Below are positions 51,996 to 60,939 of a DNA stretch of 64,000 bases, piece after piece. The translations under genes and the position numbers were made by a program. The notes under the pieces were generated by a model. That model did no database searches and was not told where the DNA came from. It saw nothing but the letters and a program-made list of their open reading frames with translations. The stretch covers positions 2,666,001-2,730,000 of the forward strand of contig CAWHTG010000004.1 in assembly GCA_963832245.1 (NCBI GenBank), written 5' to 3'. Within the stretch, counting starts at the first letter, position 1. Each line of letters begins with the position of its first letter. Source of the stretch: JABDBE01 sp963832245. Its GTDB lineage: Bacteria; Acidobacteriota; Terriglobia; Terriglobales; Acidobacteriaceae.

Positions 51996-52847
51996 ATGAA
52001 ACTTGCGACCAAACTTCCATCGAGCTTCTCTTGGCTGCTTTCGGTTCTCCTACTGCTGTGTGGGTGCGGAGGAGGACCAGGAACTTCAAATCCAGCTTCA
52101 GGAGGGCCAGCTCCAAGTCCACCTCCAGGTCCACCAGCGCAGGGCCAGAGCATTTCAGGCGGGTGGCAGCTCAGCACGACGTCCACCGTGGGCATGCCCC
52201 CGCTGACGATTGCTGGCAGTATCAATGAGTCTGGCAGTTCGGTAACTGGCGCAGTGCATGTGGCCGGTGGGAGTTGTTTTGATCAGCGGAATGTCATCGG
52301 CCTCACTGGTACCGTGACTGATGGCAATGTCTCCCTGACCTCCGCGTCTGTTGACGGACAGGTCATTACTTTCTCTGGGAGCATCACGATCAAAGCCAAT
52401 TTCGCGGATACGCTGATTGGGACGTATGCCATCAATGGTGGGTGCGCCAATGGCGACCAAGGCAATGTGACCGGCTACAGTGTGGGTGCATTCAACGGGT
52501 CTTGGTATGGCAACTTAACCACCGCGGGAGGCGCAGATATTCACTGGGGTACTAACCAGTTGGGTCAGGTTGACCCCAGCTCGGAGGGTAGCTTTGGCCT
52601 GACCGGGGCTTTTAATTTCGACGGTGCCTGCTTTAATTCAGGAAAGCTGACACCAGGAACGTACCCCACACCCAGCTTCATCTTGGGTACGTCCGTGACG
52701 CTTAATATTCCTACAGACAATGGCACCATTGCTTTTGTTGGCACGGCGGGCCCGGATCAGGGCGGTCTGATTGAAGGGACCTACACGGTCACTGGTGGCT
52801 CCTGTGAGTCTAGCGGCACGGGATACCTGTCGCCATGGGAGTATTGA
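51996..52847 (+). CDS. secreted lipoprotein, beta-rich, function unknown
   Basis: A 283-residue lipoprotein: signal with lipobox LLCGC (Cys ~24), a Gly/Pro/Ser linker (GGPGTSNPASGGPAPSPPPG), then a low-complexity beta-rich body with repeated Gly-Thr-Ser strands (SGGWQLSTTSTVG; ITFSGSITIKANFADTLIGTYAINGG, in part; LIEGTYTVTGGSC). Paired Cys may form disulfides. Such proteins are numerous in Acidobacteriota and have no known function. ATG 51996 has GGAGG eight bases upstream. A propeller-protein fragment follows immediately after its stop. Confidence 0.75.
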   Translation: MKLATKLPSSFSWLLSVLLLLCGCGGGPGTSNPASGGPAPSPPPGPPAQGQSISGGWQLSTTSTVGMPPLTIAGSINESGSSVTGAVHVAGGSCFDQRNVIGLTGTVTDGNVSLTSASVDGQVITFSGSITIKANFADTLIGTYAINGGCANGDQGNVTGYSVGAFNGSWYGNLTTAGGADIHWGTNQLGQVDPSSEGSFGLTGAFNFDGACFNSGKLTPGTYPTPSFILGTSVTLNIPTDNGTIAFVGTAGPDQGGLIEGTYTVTGGSCESSGTGYLSPWEY

Positions 52848-52952
52848 AAACCGGAAACACAATCCGCCGGAAATGGGAACGTCTCCAACCAGAATGGAGT
52901 CGTCTATGTGGCCTCGGAAGATAACAACGTGTACGCCTTCGGTCTGAAGTGA
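52848..52952 (+). pseudogene. C-terminal remnant of a PQQ-like beta-propeller gene
   Basis: Starting in the codon right after the lipoprotein gene, a 34-codon frame ends NGNVSNQNGVVYVASEDNNV-YAFGLK and stop. This matches the last propeller strand of the 34171-35805 family and has no start codon or 5' part. It is the scar of a deletion that brought the lipoprotein gene next to an old propeller gene. Confidence 0.6.
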
Positions 52953-53198
52953 ACGATGGTCGGCAGGCATCGCATCTTCCGACGCCCCGGCTGAAGACAC
53001 TTCGCTCCGAACTCTCTAACCCCAAGCTGTTCAAGCCGGTCCCAATACGGTCAGGCGCGGAGCTCTTTGGCTTGGGGGGATAGCTGTCGAGAACAGGCGA
53101 TTACACTCAGAACCCCCAGTGGATCACTAGTCGGAAGTGGGTTCGCCCCTATCCACCGGCGGACGCACCAGACCCTCACGACGCAAAGTTCCGCGCCA

Positions 53199-54983
53199 CT
53201 ACCCGTCCTTCGAAACCACTCCCGAAGCCTCCGCCTCCGCATACATCTCCTCAATCCGAGCCCGATAGCGCTCCTCCACCACCCGCCGCCGCAACTTCAT
53301 GCTCGCCGTAAGCACTCCATTCTCTGTCGAAAATTCCTCCGCAATCACAATTACTTTCTTCAACTGTTCGTAACGCGCCAGACTCCGATTCAAATCCGCG
53401 ATAATCCCTTCATATAGCGCCTTCACTCTGGCATGCGAGACCAACTCTTCGCGGGAAGGGAAGTCAATCTGGTTGGCGCGCGCCCACTCCTCCAGCACCG
53501 GAAAATGAGGCGAAATGAGCACCGCGGGGAACTTGCGCTTATCGCCCAGGACCACAGCTTCCGCGATCATAGGATTGTGCTTGAGAGAATTCTCCATCGG
53601 TTGCGGAGCAATAAACTTTCCCCCGGAAGTCTTGATCAAATCTTTCTTGCGGTCGGTAATCGAGAGGAAACCATCCGCATCCAGATTGCCGATGTCGCCG
53701 GTCTTGAACCATCCATCGACCAGCGCAGCTTGCGTTTCCTGCGGGCGGTTCCAGTAGCCTTTGAAAACCGAAGGACCGCGCACCAGAATCTCGCCATCCC
53801 CGGCGATGCGAACTTCGATATTGGGCAGCGTCTTGCCCACCGTTCCCAGTTTATGTGCCTTAGGACTGTTGACCGCGATTACAGGCGAAGTCTCGGTGAG
53901 GCCGTAACCCTCATCGATGCGAATGCCAATATCCGCGTACCACTCCGCCAGTTCGCGTCCCAGGGGCGCGCCGCCGGAGATGAAAACTTCCGCGCGCCCC
54001 CCCATGCCCGCGCGGACCTTGGAATAAACCAGCCGGTTGCATAGCTTCCAGGCTAACGATTTTGGTGTTTGATCGGCGAGAATTTCAGCCCGGTGAGCCC
54101 GTCCCACCGATAATGCCCAGCGATAGATCCACCGCTTGGGAAATCCTTTCGCCTTGAGATCCACTTGCCCATGAATCTTTTCATAGACTCGCGGAACCCC
54201 GACGAAGATGGTGGGACGGACCTCCAGCAAAGCCTGGGGAAGCTGGTCAAGTACGGAAACATAAGCCAAGGTGACGCCGCGGGAGAGCATGGCGAGATCG
54301 ACATGCCGCGCGGTGACGTGGGAAAGAGGCAGAAACGAAATACTGATTTCGCCGCCGTGAACCTCAAAACCAGAAAGTGAATAGGCGATGTTCGATGCCA
54401 TGTTGCCGTGCGTGAGCATGGCTCCCTTGGGTGTGCCCGTAGTTCCAGACGTATAAATAATGGTGGCGAGATCATCGGGCTTGATGGCGTGAGCCGCGGA
54501 ATCGAATTGCGCATCGCGCTCTTTCGGCCCGTCGTGCATGAGCCGCTGCATGTGTACCGCGTGTGCGGTCTCCACCCCATCCATGAGTACGATTCGTTGG
54601 AGGGCGGTCTGGTGCTGAATGCTTTGAACTTTCGCTAGCTGCTTCTCGGTGGACACGAAGATCACCCGCGCTCCCGAATCCTGCAAAATGTAAGCCGTCT
54701 GTTCATTCGTGAGGGTTGTGTAAACGGGCACAACCACCGCGCCGATGAGCACGCAGGCGAAATCCGCGATCGTCCACTCCGGCCGATTTTCGCTCAGGAT
54801 GGCAACCCGGTCGCCCTTGGAAATTCCCCACTCCCGAAGAGCGTGGGCCACTCCCGCCACGCCGCGATAGAACTCAGCCGACGAAATGGAAACCCATTGG
54901 ATCGCTCGCCGGTGCATCACCACTACGCGATCATTCCGATCCACCACCGAAAAAAAGATTTCGTTGAGAGTCTTCAACATCAT
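53199..54983 (-). CDS. long-chain acyl-CoA synthetase (AMP-forming)
   Basis: A 594-residue ANL ligase: P-loop YTSGTTGTPKGAML, DEGYGLTETSPVIAVN (adenylate site), GWFKTGDIGNLDADG, hinge ITDRKKDLIKTSGGK and a C-terminal domain ending in MKLRRRVVEERY. The overall pattern matches FadD15-type long-chain ligases, which activate fatty acids for beta-oxidation or lipid synthesis at the membrane. The usual catalytic-Lys loop near the C-terminus reads VLTASMKLRRR, as in that subgroup. No clear ribosome site precedes ATG 54983. The gene is flanked by REP-like DNA, and no beta-oxidation genes are adjacent. Confidence 0.92.
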   Translation of the reverse strand: MMLKTLNEIFFSVVDRNDRVVVMHRRAIQWVSISSAEFYRGVAGVAHALREWGISKGDRVAILSENRPEWTIADFACVLIGAVVVPVYTTLTNEQTAYILQDSGARVIFVSTEKQLAKVQSIQHQTALQRIVLMDGVETAHAVHMQRLMHDGPKERDAQFDSAAHAIKPDDLATIIYTSGTTGTPKGAMLTHGNMASNIAYSLSGFEVHGGEISISFLPLSHVTARHVDLAMLSRGVTLAYVSVLDQLPQALLEVRPTIFVGVPRVYEKIHGQVDLKAKGFPKRWIYRWALSVGRAHRAEILADQTPKSLAWKLCNRLVYSKVRAGMGGRAEVFISGGAPLGRELAEWYADIGIRIDEGYGLTETSPVIAVNSPKAHKLGTVGKTLPNIEVRIAGDGEILVRGPSVFKGYWNRPQETQAALVDGWFKTGDIGNLDADGFLSITDRKKDLIKTSGGKFIAPQPMENSLKHNPMIAEAVVLGDKRKFPAVLISPHFPVLEEWARANQIDFPSREELVSHARVKALYEGIIADLNRSLARYEQLKKVIVIAEEFSTENGVLTASMKLRRRVVEERYRARIEEMYAEAEASGVVSKDG

Positions 54984-55551
54984 GGGAGGATTTCGCGAAG
55001 GGCATGATTTTCAGGCGCGCCCCGAAAAATGCTTTCGGGAAGGGCACGGCTTTCAGAGGCTGCGGAAAAACTCTGATTTTGGGTGGCGCAGCGCTTCCAG
55101 CGCTGCGGTAAGTGCTTTATTTTGAATTCGGCTTTAGCCGCTGAGGTTGCACTTAATGTCAGAGAACGAGTTTTTCCGCAACCACTTTCAGCCGTGCCGC
55201 TACGGCTGAGCAAAGATGCGGGCTTTAGCCCCTGAGGGAAGCTCCCTCTTTCGGCGGGAACATTTACCAGGCCGATGCCCGAATTTCCGACGGGCCGTCG
55301 AACAGAAACCAAGCCCTTCAGCCGCAGAGCGGCGAAAGAATGCAGCCCACGGCGTAAGCCGTGAGAAAAAGCAGCAGACACACCAAGCCCCAGCGGGGCG
55401 AAAGAAAGGCCGCACCACCGATTTCCCACTCGCTGCAAGATTCGATCTCCGAGAGAAATGTACTAATTTACCCGGCCCTTAGCAATGCCCCACTGGCGTT
55501 AACCGCTTTTTGCTGAGACAATAATGTCCGCACTTCCGAGGAATGAATCCG
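54984..55551. repeat. REP-like palindrome cluster
   Basis: About 570 bases built mostly of short palindromes: GCGCAGCGCTTCCAGCGCTGCG (~55089), GGCTTTAGCCGCTGAGG (~55131), CAGCCGTGCCGCTACGGCTG, GGGCTTTAGCCCCTGAGG (~55209), ACGGCGTAAGCCGT (~55350) and AAGCCCCAGCGGGGCG (~55385). Several match copies elsewhere in the window. It looks like a landing pad for dispersed repeats; no gene seen. Confidence 0.65.
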
Positions 55552-56121
55552 ATGCGAAGATTGGCAATCACCGCAATTGCGACATGGCTGCTGGTGGGAG
55601 GATGTCTCACTGCCCCGCTGCGGGCCGCTGACACTAAGTCAACTCCGCCGCCTCCCACGCTGAAGGTCGGCGATGTTGCTCCCGACTTCAAACTTCAATA
55701 CTTCGATGGAACCGATCTCAAAGATGTAACCCTCAGCCAGTACCGCGGCAAGAAGAATGTTGTGCTAGCCTTCTACATCTTCGCCTTCACCGGTGGTTGA
55801 ACGGAGCAAATGAAAAACTTCCAGCAGAATTTGAAAAAGCTGGAAGCTACCGACACCCAGGTCCTGGGTGTGAGCATGGATAGCCCCTTCTCCAACAAAG
55901 CCTTCGCCGACCAAATCGGAGTCACGTTCCCATTGCTAAGCGATTGGGGCGGAGAAACCACCCGCGCCTACGGCATTTACATGGATAAATACAAAGCCGC
56001 GCGCCGCGTAAACTTCCTGATCGGAAAAGACGGAAAAATTCTCGAAGAACAAATCGACAAATCCGCAATCGACCCCACGAAAATTGTCGACGCATGCCAG
56101 CGCCCCCCGCTGAAAAATTGA
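55552..56121 (+). CDS. selenocysteine peroxiredoxin-like (AhpC/TSA) protein with in-frame TGA
   Basis: A 189-residue exported thioredoxin-fold protein if TGA at 55798-55800 is read through. The N-terminus has a lipoprotein-like signal (LLVGGC). Residues ~40-75 carry VGDVAPDFKLQYFDG and YRGKKNVVLAFYIFAFTGG, then TGA, then TEQM, exactly where peroxiredoxins have FTPVCTTE with the peroxidatic Cys. The downstream half (LEATDTQVLGVSMDSPFSNKAF; FPLLSDWGGETTRAYGIY; RVNFLIGKDGKI) is a complete peroxiredoxin C-terminus in the same frame. A hairpin 17 nt after TGA fits a bacterial SECIS. Sec83 would thus be the catalytic residue. ATG 55552 has GAGGA nine bases upstream. The selA/B/C/D genes are not in the window. 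Confidence 0.88.
55818..55846 (+). promoter_or_regulatory. bacterial SECIS-like hairpin
   Basis: Perfect 8-bp stem CTTCCAGC / GCTGGAAG around a 13-nt loop (AGAATTTGAAAAA, with G as the second base). It begins 17 nt after the in-frame TGA, putting the loop 25 nt from it. This is within the range known for SelB-dependent recoding in bacteria. Confidence 0.7.
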
Positions 56122-56146
56122 CGCCACCAACCACCATTGCTATGAT
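56118..56146 (+). promoter_or_regulatory. sigma-70 promoter of the initiator tRNA
   Basis: TTGACG (56118-56123), 17-bp spacer, TATGAT (56141-56146), placed 5 bases before the tRNA. The -35 box overlaps the TGA stop of the peroxiredoxin gene. Confidence 0.6.
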
Positions 56147-56151
56147 GAAAA

Positions 56152-56228
<77 letters not shown>

Positions 56229-56297
56229 ACCTTTTCTAGTCATTCCAGTCATTTAGCTTTCCACCCCAAAACAATCGAGGTCCAATTAGGTCCAAAA

Positions 56298-57431
56298 TCA
56301 GGCGTTACCAGCAGTCAGCAACTCCCCAATGCGCGCCGCAAAGCGGCGTCCATCTTCCGAGATCGCGTGCGTGTATCCCATTGTGGTGCGTGCGTCAGAC
56401 TGGCCCAGCCGGTTCTGCCGTGTGGCGATCGGTACATGCTCTTGGTCCATGACCGTCGCGTTGCCGTGGCGGAAGGCATGAAATCCGCAGCGCTCAATCT
56501 TCAGCTTCTCGAGCAGTGGATAGAGCTTGCGTTTCCGTACCGTGTCCGTATCCCAGGGTGTGCCATTGCGGGTAGTGAACAGCAAGCCCAAGCGGTTCGG
56601 TCGCCACGTGCGCAGATATCTGCGAAGGTGCTCCACCAGGAGCGGGGAGATTTCACAGATACGATTGCCCTTCTTCGATTTCACCGTCTGAATCTTGCCG
56701 TGCCACACGCTTTGCGCAATTCTGATGGCACCCTGGTCCAGAAGCAAATTAGTCACCGGCAGAGCGCCAATCTCGCCGGCGCGGACCCCGGTTTCGGCCA
56801 GAATCCAGTAGTAGGTTTTGTACGGTTCGTTCGCTGCCACGATTACGGCTTTCATCTCCTGCAGCGTGAGGGAGCGCTCGTTGAGCGGATTCCGTTCCGG
56901 CAGAACTAATCCCCAGAACGGATCGTGTTGTACGTAGCCCCATGCCTGTGCGTGGTTCCACATCATGCCCAACAGTCTAACCAGGTTCCGAACTGACTTA
57001 GGGGAAACCCGCTTGGCCGTGCGCGCAATCATGGCCTGCACTCGTTGTGCCGTAATGTCTTTCATGCAAACGTCGCCAAGCTCGGGAATCAGGTGCTTCC
57101 TGATGCGAGATTGGTCGGCTGATCGAGTTGACGGTTTGAGTTGCGAGAGAACGTCCTTTTGCCACTTCGCAGCAAACTCGCGAAAGCTGGCCGTGGGACG
57201 TGGTTGATAGTTGATCGAGTTGATTTCTGTTTCTGAGAGCCGCCGCTCCAGCGCACGTTCAGCCAGGCGACGTGTCGGGTATTCTTTCAACGTGCCTAGC
57301 ACTTCGGACTTACGCAACCGATGGGTGCTGCCATCGGGTCGAATTATGTCCTCGCGCCATCTGGCGACCCACACCCTTTGCCTCTTTCCTTTCAGGAACA
57401 ACTGTCCCCGTTGGTATCTTTTCCTAGCCAT
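56298..57431 (-). CDS. tyrosine recombinase / site-specific integrase
   Basis: A 377-residue integrase: SAM-like N-terminal domain (FREFAAKWQKDVLSQLKPST), core-binding region (VRNLVRLLGMMWNHAQAWGYV) and catalytic domain with Arg in AETGVRAGEIGALP, HAFRHGNATVM (His-x-x-Arg) and the nucleophile Tyr in TTMGYTHAI. It points toward, and ends 69 bp from, the initiator tRNA, the classic layout of an island integrated in a tRNA 3' end. ATG 57431 with AAAGGAGA upstream is preferred to the longer frame from 57536. The partner attachment repeat was not found in the window, so the island extends beyond 64 kb or has decayed. Confidence 0.92.
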   Translation of the reverse strand: MARKRYQRGQLFLKGKRQRVWVARWREDIIRPDGSTHRLRKSEVLGTLKEYPTRRLAERALERRLSETEINSINYQPRPTASFREFAAKWQKDVLSQLKPSTRSADQSRIRKHLIPELGDVCMKDITAQRVQAMIARTAKRVSPKSVRNLVRLLGMMWNHAQAWGYVQHDPFWGLVLPERNPLNERSLTLQEMKAVIVAANEPYKTYYWILAETGVRAGEIGALPVTNLLLDQGAIRIAQSVWHGKIQTVKSKKGNRICEISPLLVEHLRRYLRTWRPNRLGLLFTTRNGTPWDTDTVRKRKLYPLLEKLKIERCGFHAFRHGNATVMDQEHVPIATRQNRLGQSDARTTMGYTHAISEDGRRFAARIGELLTAGNA

Positions 57432-57865
57432 CCGCTCAAAGTCTCCTTTCAGCGGATTGCCGGTGTTTGCCTCGGTCAGAACAATATCACGACCCTCATC
57501 ACGGGTCACCGCGATATGTTGGCCGAAAGATGCCATTCAGTCTTGCGTCCTTTCGATCTTTACTCCCACCCCTTGCCGCGCAAATTCCCACACCATCAGC
57601 GCTCTTGGGTTCGGATGCGACCGTCGTATCGATTCAAACGCATTTTCCTCGTGGGCAGCAACCTCCGCGTGTGTCCGTTGTGCTGGCTCGACAAACAAAA
57701 CACCATGAACGTCCCAGATTGGAGCGGTTTACTTATGGAGAAAAAACTGTCCGGAACAGCAGGCTGACAAGCCCTGCGGACGGAAGCCTTGCAAACGAAA
57801 GCCAGGTGACGCAATAATCACGCCAGAGCGAGGTCGTTCCCGGTATTCAGTGCGCGATACGTGGG
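57432..57865. other. intergenic region upstream of the integrase
   Basis: About 430 bases between divergent genes. It may hold island control sites; short overlapping frames on both strands show no recognisable protein. Confidence 0.4.
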
Positions 57866-59113
57866 GTGAATGTCTGTGCAGGATTCCTGTCCGTCGCCGA
57901 ACCCGGAGGGGCGTTGAAACCTGTCAATACGAAACGGTCATCGTCTTCCGTACCAGTTCGATGGGAGCATCTTCCGCACGACGAACTCGCCCTTGAAATA
58001 AACAGTCGCATTTCACATCGGCAGGCATACCTCACTGATCTGGAAGTGGCGCAGAAGTATCTACGAGACAGACTGAATTTGGTCATACTGCCAGAACACG
58101 ATGATTACATCAATTATGTCGCTGCCGACCTGAAACGAGAACTGCGGATCTGCCGGGACGTGTACCGGGACTACTTGAAAGTAATTAACAAGAAGTCAGC
58201 CACGGCCAAAGCCGGGGTGGACTTAGATTTCGCAGTCGCCCCGATGGCGAGCAAGCGGCTGCGTGAAGAGATCAATATTTATGTACGGAGTGTCGGCGTT
58301 GACGATCTGATGTTCGCAGTACTCTTTTACCGACTTGCTGACAGACTGGTAATGCATCCAAGTTTCATTCCAGAGTGGCTGGAGCTTGGGAACGTGGTTC
58401 GCAGTCTGGTCCCGGATACTTGCTTTCAAGACCTGAAAGAAGCCACTTCTCGCGAGATAAGAACCTTGGCCACGGGTCCTTTTGGCGATCCTGTCCAGCC
58501 GTTCGAGCGCGTGGTTGTTAGCTTGGAAAGGAGTGCACCTAAGTGGATACCAAATGCGATCTGGGATCATCGCAACACGCTTCTTGGCTATGAGCTTTGG
58601 CGACTCTGGGATTTCGTATTTCACGAAATCTGTGACCAGCATGCCGCGATCGATTGCGAGGAGCACAGCAACGTTGCACTCGCGCTTATCGCGCTCAATC
58701 CGTTCGACCGGCTGGCCGGCAGAATGTTCTACGAGGCAAGCGAAACGGATGTGACTCGCGTTCCGGATGAGGTTTTCATTAGCATGGGCCGAGAACTCGA
58801 CGGAAAGCAAATATCGCTCGCCGACAACCTTGACGCAAAAGGCAGAGAAATCCTGAAGCATCTGGAGCGGCAAGGAAAATCCATAACAAGTTGGGAGATC
58901 GCTCTCGCTGACAAGAATGAGCGCTCGTTTCTGCCCGACAGAGCTGTGACACGAGATGAAGCGACCACGCTGAAACAATTCGGAACATTAAGTCGTTGTG
59001 CGAAACGAGCTTTTTATCAGGCTAAAGACAACTACCAGCGAGCCCTCGAAAGGGTCTATGAGCAACGAATTCCGGCTCCGATCAAGAAGAATCCCTTTGA
59101 ATCGAGATTGTAG
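57866..59113 (+). CDS. hypothetical protein of the integrase island
   Basis: A 415-residue soluble, helix-rich protein. I do not recognise a family. It is rich in Arg/Glu/Leu with repeated long amphipathic stretches (LEVAQKYLRDRLNLVILPEH; RLREEINIYVRSVGVDDLMFAVLFYRLAD, in part; AKRAFYQAKDNYQRALERVYEQRI). It has no signal peptide, TM segment, nucleotide-binding loop or obvious catalytic motif. Continuous length and codon use on one strand argue that it is real. Being the only intact non-mobile gene between the integrase and the IS91 element, it is the candidate cargo of the island. The start may be further in, since the first 30 residues are low in helix content. Confidence 0.6.
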   Translation: MNVCAGFLSVAEPGGALKPVNTKRSSSSVPVRWEHLPHDELALEINSRISHRQAYLTDLEVAQKYLRDRLNLVILPEHDDYINYVAADLKRELRICRDVYRDYLKVINKKSATAKAGVDLDFAVAPMASKRLREEINIYVRSVGVDDLMFAVLFYRLADRLVMHPSFIPEWLELGNVVRSLVPDTCFQDLKEATSREIRTLATGPFGDPVQPFERVVVSLERSAPKWIPNAIWDHRNTLLGYELWRLWDFVFHEICDQHAAIDCEEHSNVALALIALNPFDRLAGRMFYEASETDVTRVPDEVFISMGRELDGKQISLADNLDAKGREILKHLERQGKSITSWEIALADKNERSFLPDRAVTRDEATTLKQFGTLSRCAKRAFYQAKDNYQRALERVYEQRIPAPIKKNPFESRL

Positions 59114-59222
59114 TCACTCTGATTGAACGACTGGCGGAGAGAGTGGGATTCAAATAGCGTGATTTGGCGTATGTTACCTACTTGCAACAAGATACGGGGC
59201 AAATGCTTGCAAACACAGACCG

Positions 59223-59396
59223 TTGACCGATCTGCGCACGATCCAGGTCCTGCTGGGTCATGCCAAGCTCGCCGACACCACGGTCTACCTGCACTTGTCC
59301 CGGCGTCATCTGCAAGCAGTTCCCAGCCCGCTGGAAGCGATCGAGGTGTCTAGTCCCGACCAGGTGAAGCGTTCCAGGAGGCTGATCAAGCGATGA
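59223..59396 (+). pseudogene. C-terminal fragment of a XerD-like tyrosine recombinase
   Basis: In one frame: LTDLRTIQVLLGHAKLADTT, VYLHLSRRHL, then a basic tail and TGA. That is the last helix of a tyrosine recombinase with its nucleophile Tyr, but the Arg/His part is missing. Its TGA overlaps the transposase ATG (ATGA). IS91-type elements often carry such an integrase gene, so this is a truncated partner. Confidence 0.75.
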
Positions 59397-60580
59397 GTCG
59401 GCCCACCCTTGAGGTGGCCGACATCGTCCGTGCAGCAGGAAACAGATTCTGGGAGCACAACGGATCGCATCTTGCATGGCAGCATCGCAAGGTGCTCGAT
59501 GCCATCGTCCGCTGCCGCACCGCGGCCTTGGGCGCTCATCGTGATCAGTGCACGAGCTGCGGACATCAGGCTATCTCTTACAACTCATGCCGTAACCGGC
59601 ACTGCCCTAGATGTCAGGGCAACGCCCGCTCCCGCTGGCTCGCCAAGCGCAGGGCTGAGCTGTTGCCCGTCTCTTACTTTCACATCGTCTTCACGCTGCC
59701 GCACGAACTCTCCGTTCTAGCTTTGCAGAACAAGCGACTGCTTTACGATCTGCTGTTCCGAGCTAGTGCAGCGACGCTGCTCGAACTCGCCGGCGACCCG
59801 AAACATCTGGGTGCGGACATCGGGTTTCTGGGCGTGCTCCACACTTGGGGACAGAACCTTCAACATCATCCGCACATACACTACGTGGTTCCTGCTGGCG
59901 GTCTTGCACCCGACTGTTCTCGATGGATCCTCTCCTCAAGACGATTCTTCCTGCCCGTCGCCGCGCTGAGTCGCATCTTCCGGGGCAAGTTCGCAGCCGG
60001 ACTGAAGCAACTCTTTCTTGAGCACAAGCTCCAGTTTCACGGTCCACTCCAGAGTCTTGCTGAGCCATGTCGCTTTCGCCAGTTCCTCCGACAGCTCTTC
60101 CACCAAGACTGGGTCGTCTATGCCAAGCCACCCTTCGGCGGTCCCGAGTATGTTCTGAACTATCTCGCCCGCTATACGCACCGCGTCGCCATCTCTAACC
60201 ATCGACTGGTGGCGTTCCAGAATGATCGAGTCTCGTTTCGCTGGAAAGACTATGCGCACGGCGCCAAGCAGAAGATCATGACGGTCTCAGCCGATGATTT
60301 CCTACGCCGATTCCTGATCCACGTTCTGCCTAAGGGCTTGGTCCGCATCCGCCACTTCGGCCTTTTTGCCAACCGCAGGCGCGGCAATATGCTCGCACGC
60401 TGCCGTGCTTTGCTTGGCGTAGACGACTGTGCAACTAATACCGAGATCACTACCCAGCTGCGCTGTCCGGTTTGCACCGGTCCCATGCTCGTCATCGAAC
60501 GAATGATCAGTAGCCAGCTTCGTTTCCGCTCAGGCCTGATCCTGCCTGATCCACAGAGGCGCAGCCTTGATTCCTCCTGA
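59393..60580 (+). CDS. IS91-family (Y2/HUH) transposase
   Basis: A 395-residue rolling-circle-type transposase: N-terminal zinc finger region (CTSCGHQAISYNSCRNRHCPRCQ, in part), the HUH-like region with HTWGQNLQHHPHIHYVVPAGG, catalytic-Tyr region YLARYTHRVAISNHR, and the tail with FGLFANRRRG and CPVCTG. Length is normal for IS801/IS1294 relatives. ATG overlaps the stop of the recombinase fragment by four bases, so the two were translationally coupled. It appears intact. Confidence 0.92.
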   Translation: MSRPTLEVADIVRAAGNRFWEHNGSHLAWQHRKVLDAIVRCRTAALGAHRDQCTSCGHQAISYNSCRNRHCPRCQGNARSRWLAKRRAELLPVSYFHIVFTLPHELSVLALQNKRLLYDLLFRASAATLLELAGDPKHLGADIGFLGVLHTWGQNLQHHPHIHYVVPAGGLAPDCSRWILSSRRFFLPVAALSRIFRGKFAAGLKQLFLEHKLQFHGPLQSLAEPCRFRQFLRQLFHQDWVVYAKPPFGGPEYVLNYLARYTHRVAISNHRLVAFQNDRVSFRWKDYAHGAKQKIMTVSADDFLRRFLIHVLPKGLVRIRHFGLFANRRRGNMLARCRALLGVDDCATNTEITTQLRCPVCTGPMLVIERMISSQLRFRSGLILPDPQRRSLDSS

Positions 60581-60927
60581 GATATCGATGACGCAACTTG
60601 CTTCGATCATCGTCGGTCGCAAGCGTGTTCAAACACGCCACGCCCTCGTGTGCTCAACCGGCGATTTTGCCCACCGATACGAACTCTTCTTCTGCAGTCC
60701 GAGACTTCACGGCCGCTTACAAGAAGAGGTCCACGACTCTCTTCGTTCCGGTTTTTTGCTGCAAAGACGGTTAGCAACCTGCACAGCCCAATCGAAATCC
60801 CATAGATCTCACCGCACCCGCCGCAAACGCTAGCGGCTCAGTTCAAACGACCCTATCGAAACTGCCCCGACCACGACACCTGTGCACAACCTTCGCATCT
60901 CATCCAGTCCCGATAGGGATCTATCGT
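60581..60927. other. region after the transposase
   Basis: About 350 bases, likely IS91 right-end sequence followed by host DNA; one 88-codon frame (60567-60833) is Arg/His/Ser-rich and looks non-coding. Confidence 0.4.
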
Positions 60928-60939
60928 TTATCGGGACTG
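60905..60939. repeat. 11-bp inverted repeat at the AraC gene 3' end
   Basis: CAGTCCCGATA (60905-60915) and TATCGGGACTG (60929-60939), separated by 13 bp. It overlaps the stop of the minus-strand AraC frame and could be its transcript-end hairpin or an IS-end structure; no T-run follows. Confidence 0.5.

Larger units (their letters stand above)
59223..60840 (+). mobile_element. IS91-type insertion element with integrase remnant
   Basis: Comprises the recombinase fragment, the transposase and about 260 bp of trailing sequence. The ends of IS91-like elements lack terminal inverted repeats, so the boundaries are approximate. A copy that lost the 5' part of its integrase gene may no longer move unaided. 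Confidence 0.6.

Noticed and set aside
60567..60833. 88-residue ORF after the IS91 transposase
   Set aside because: Arg/Ser/His-rich, overlaps the transposase end and lies in probable IS terminal sequence.
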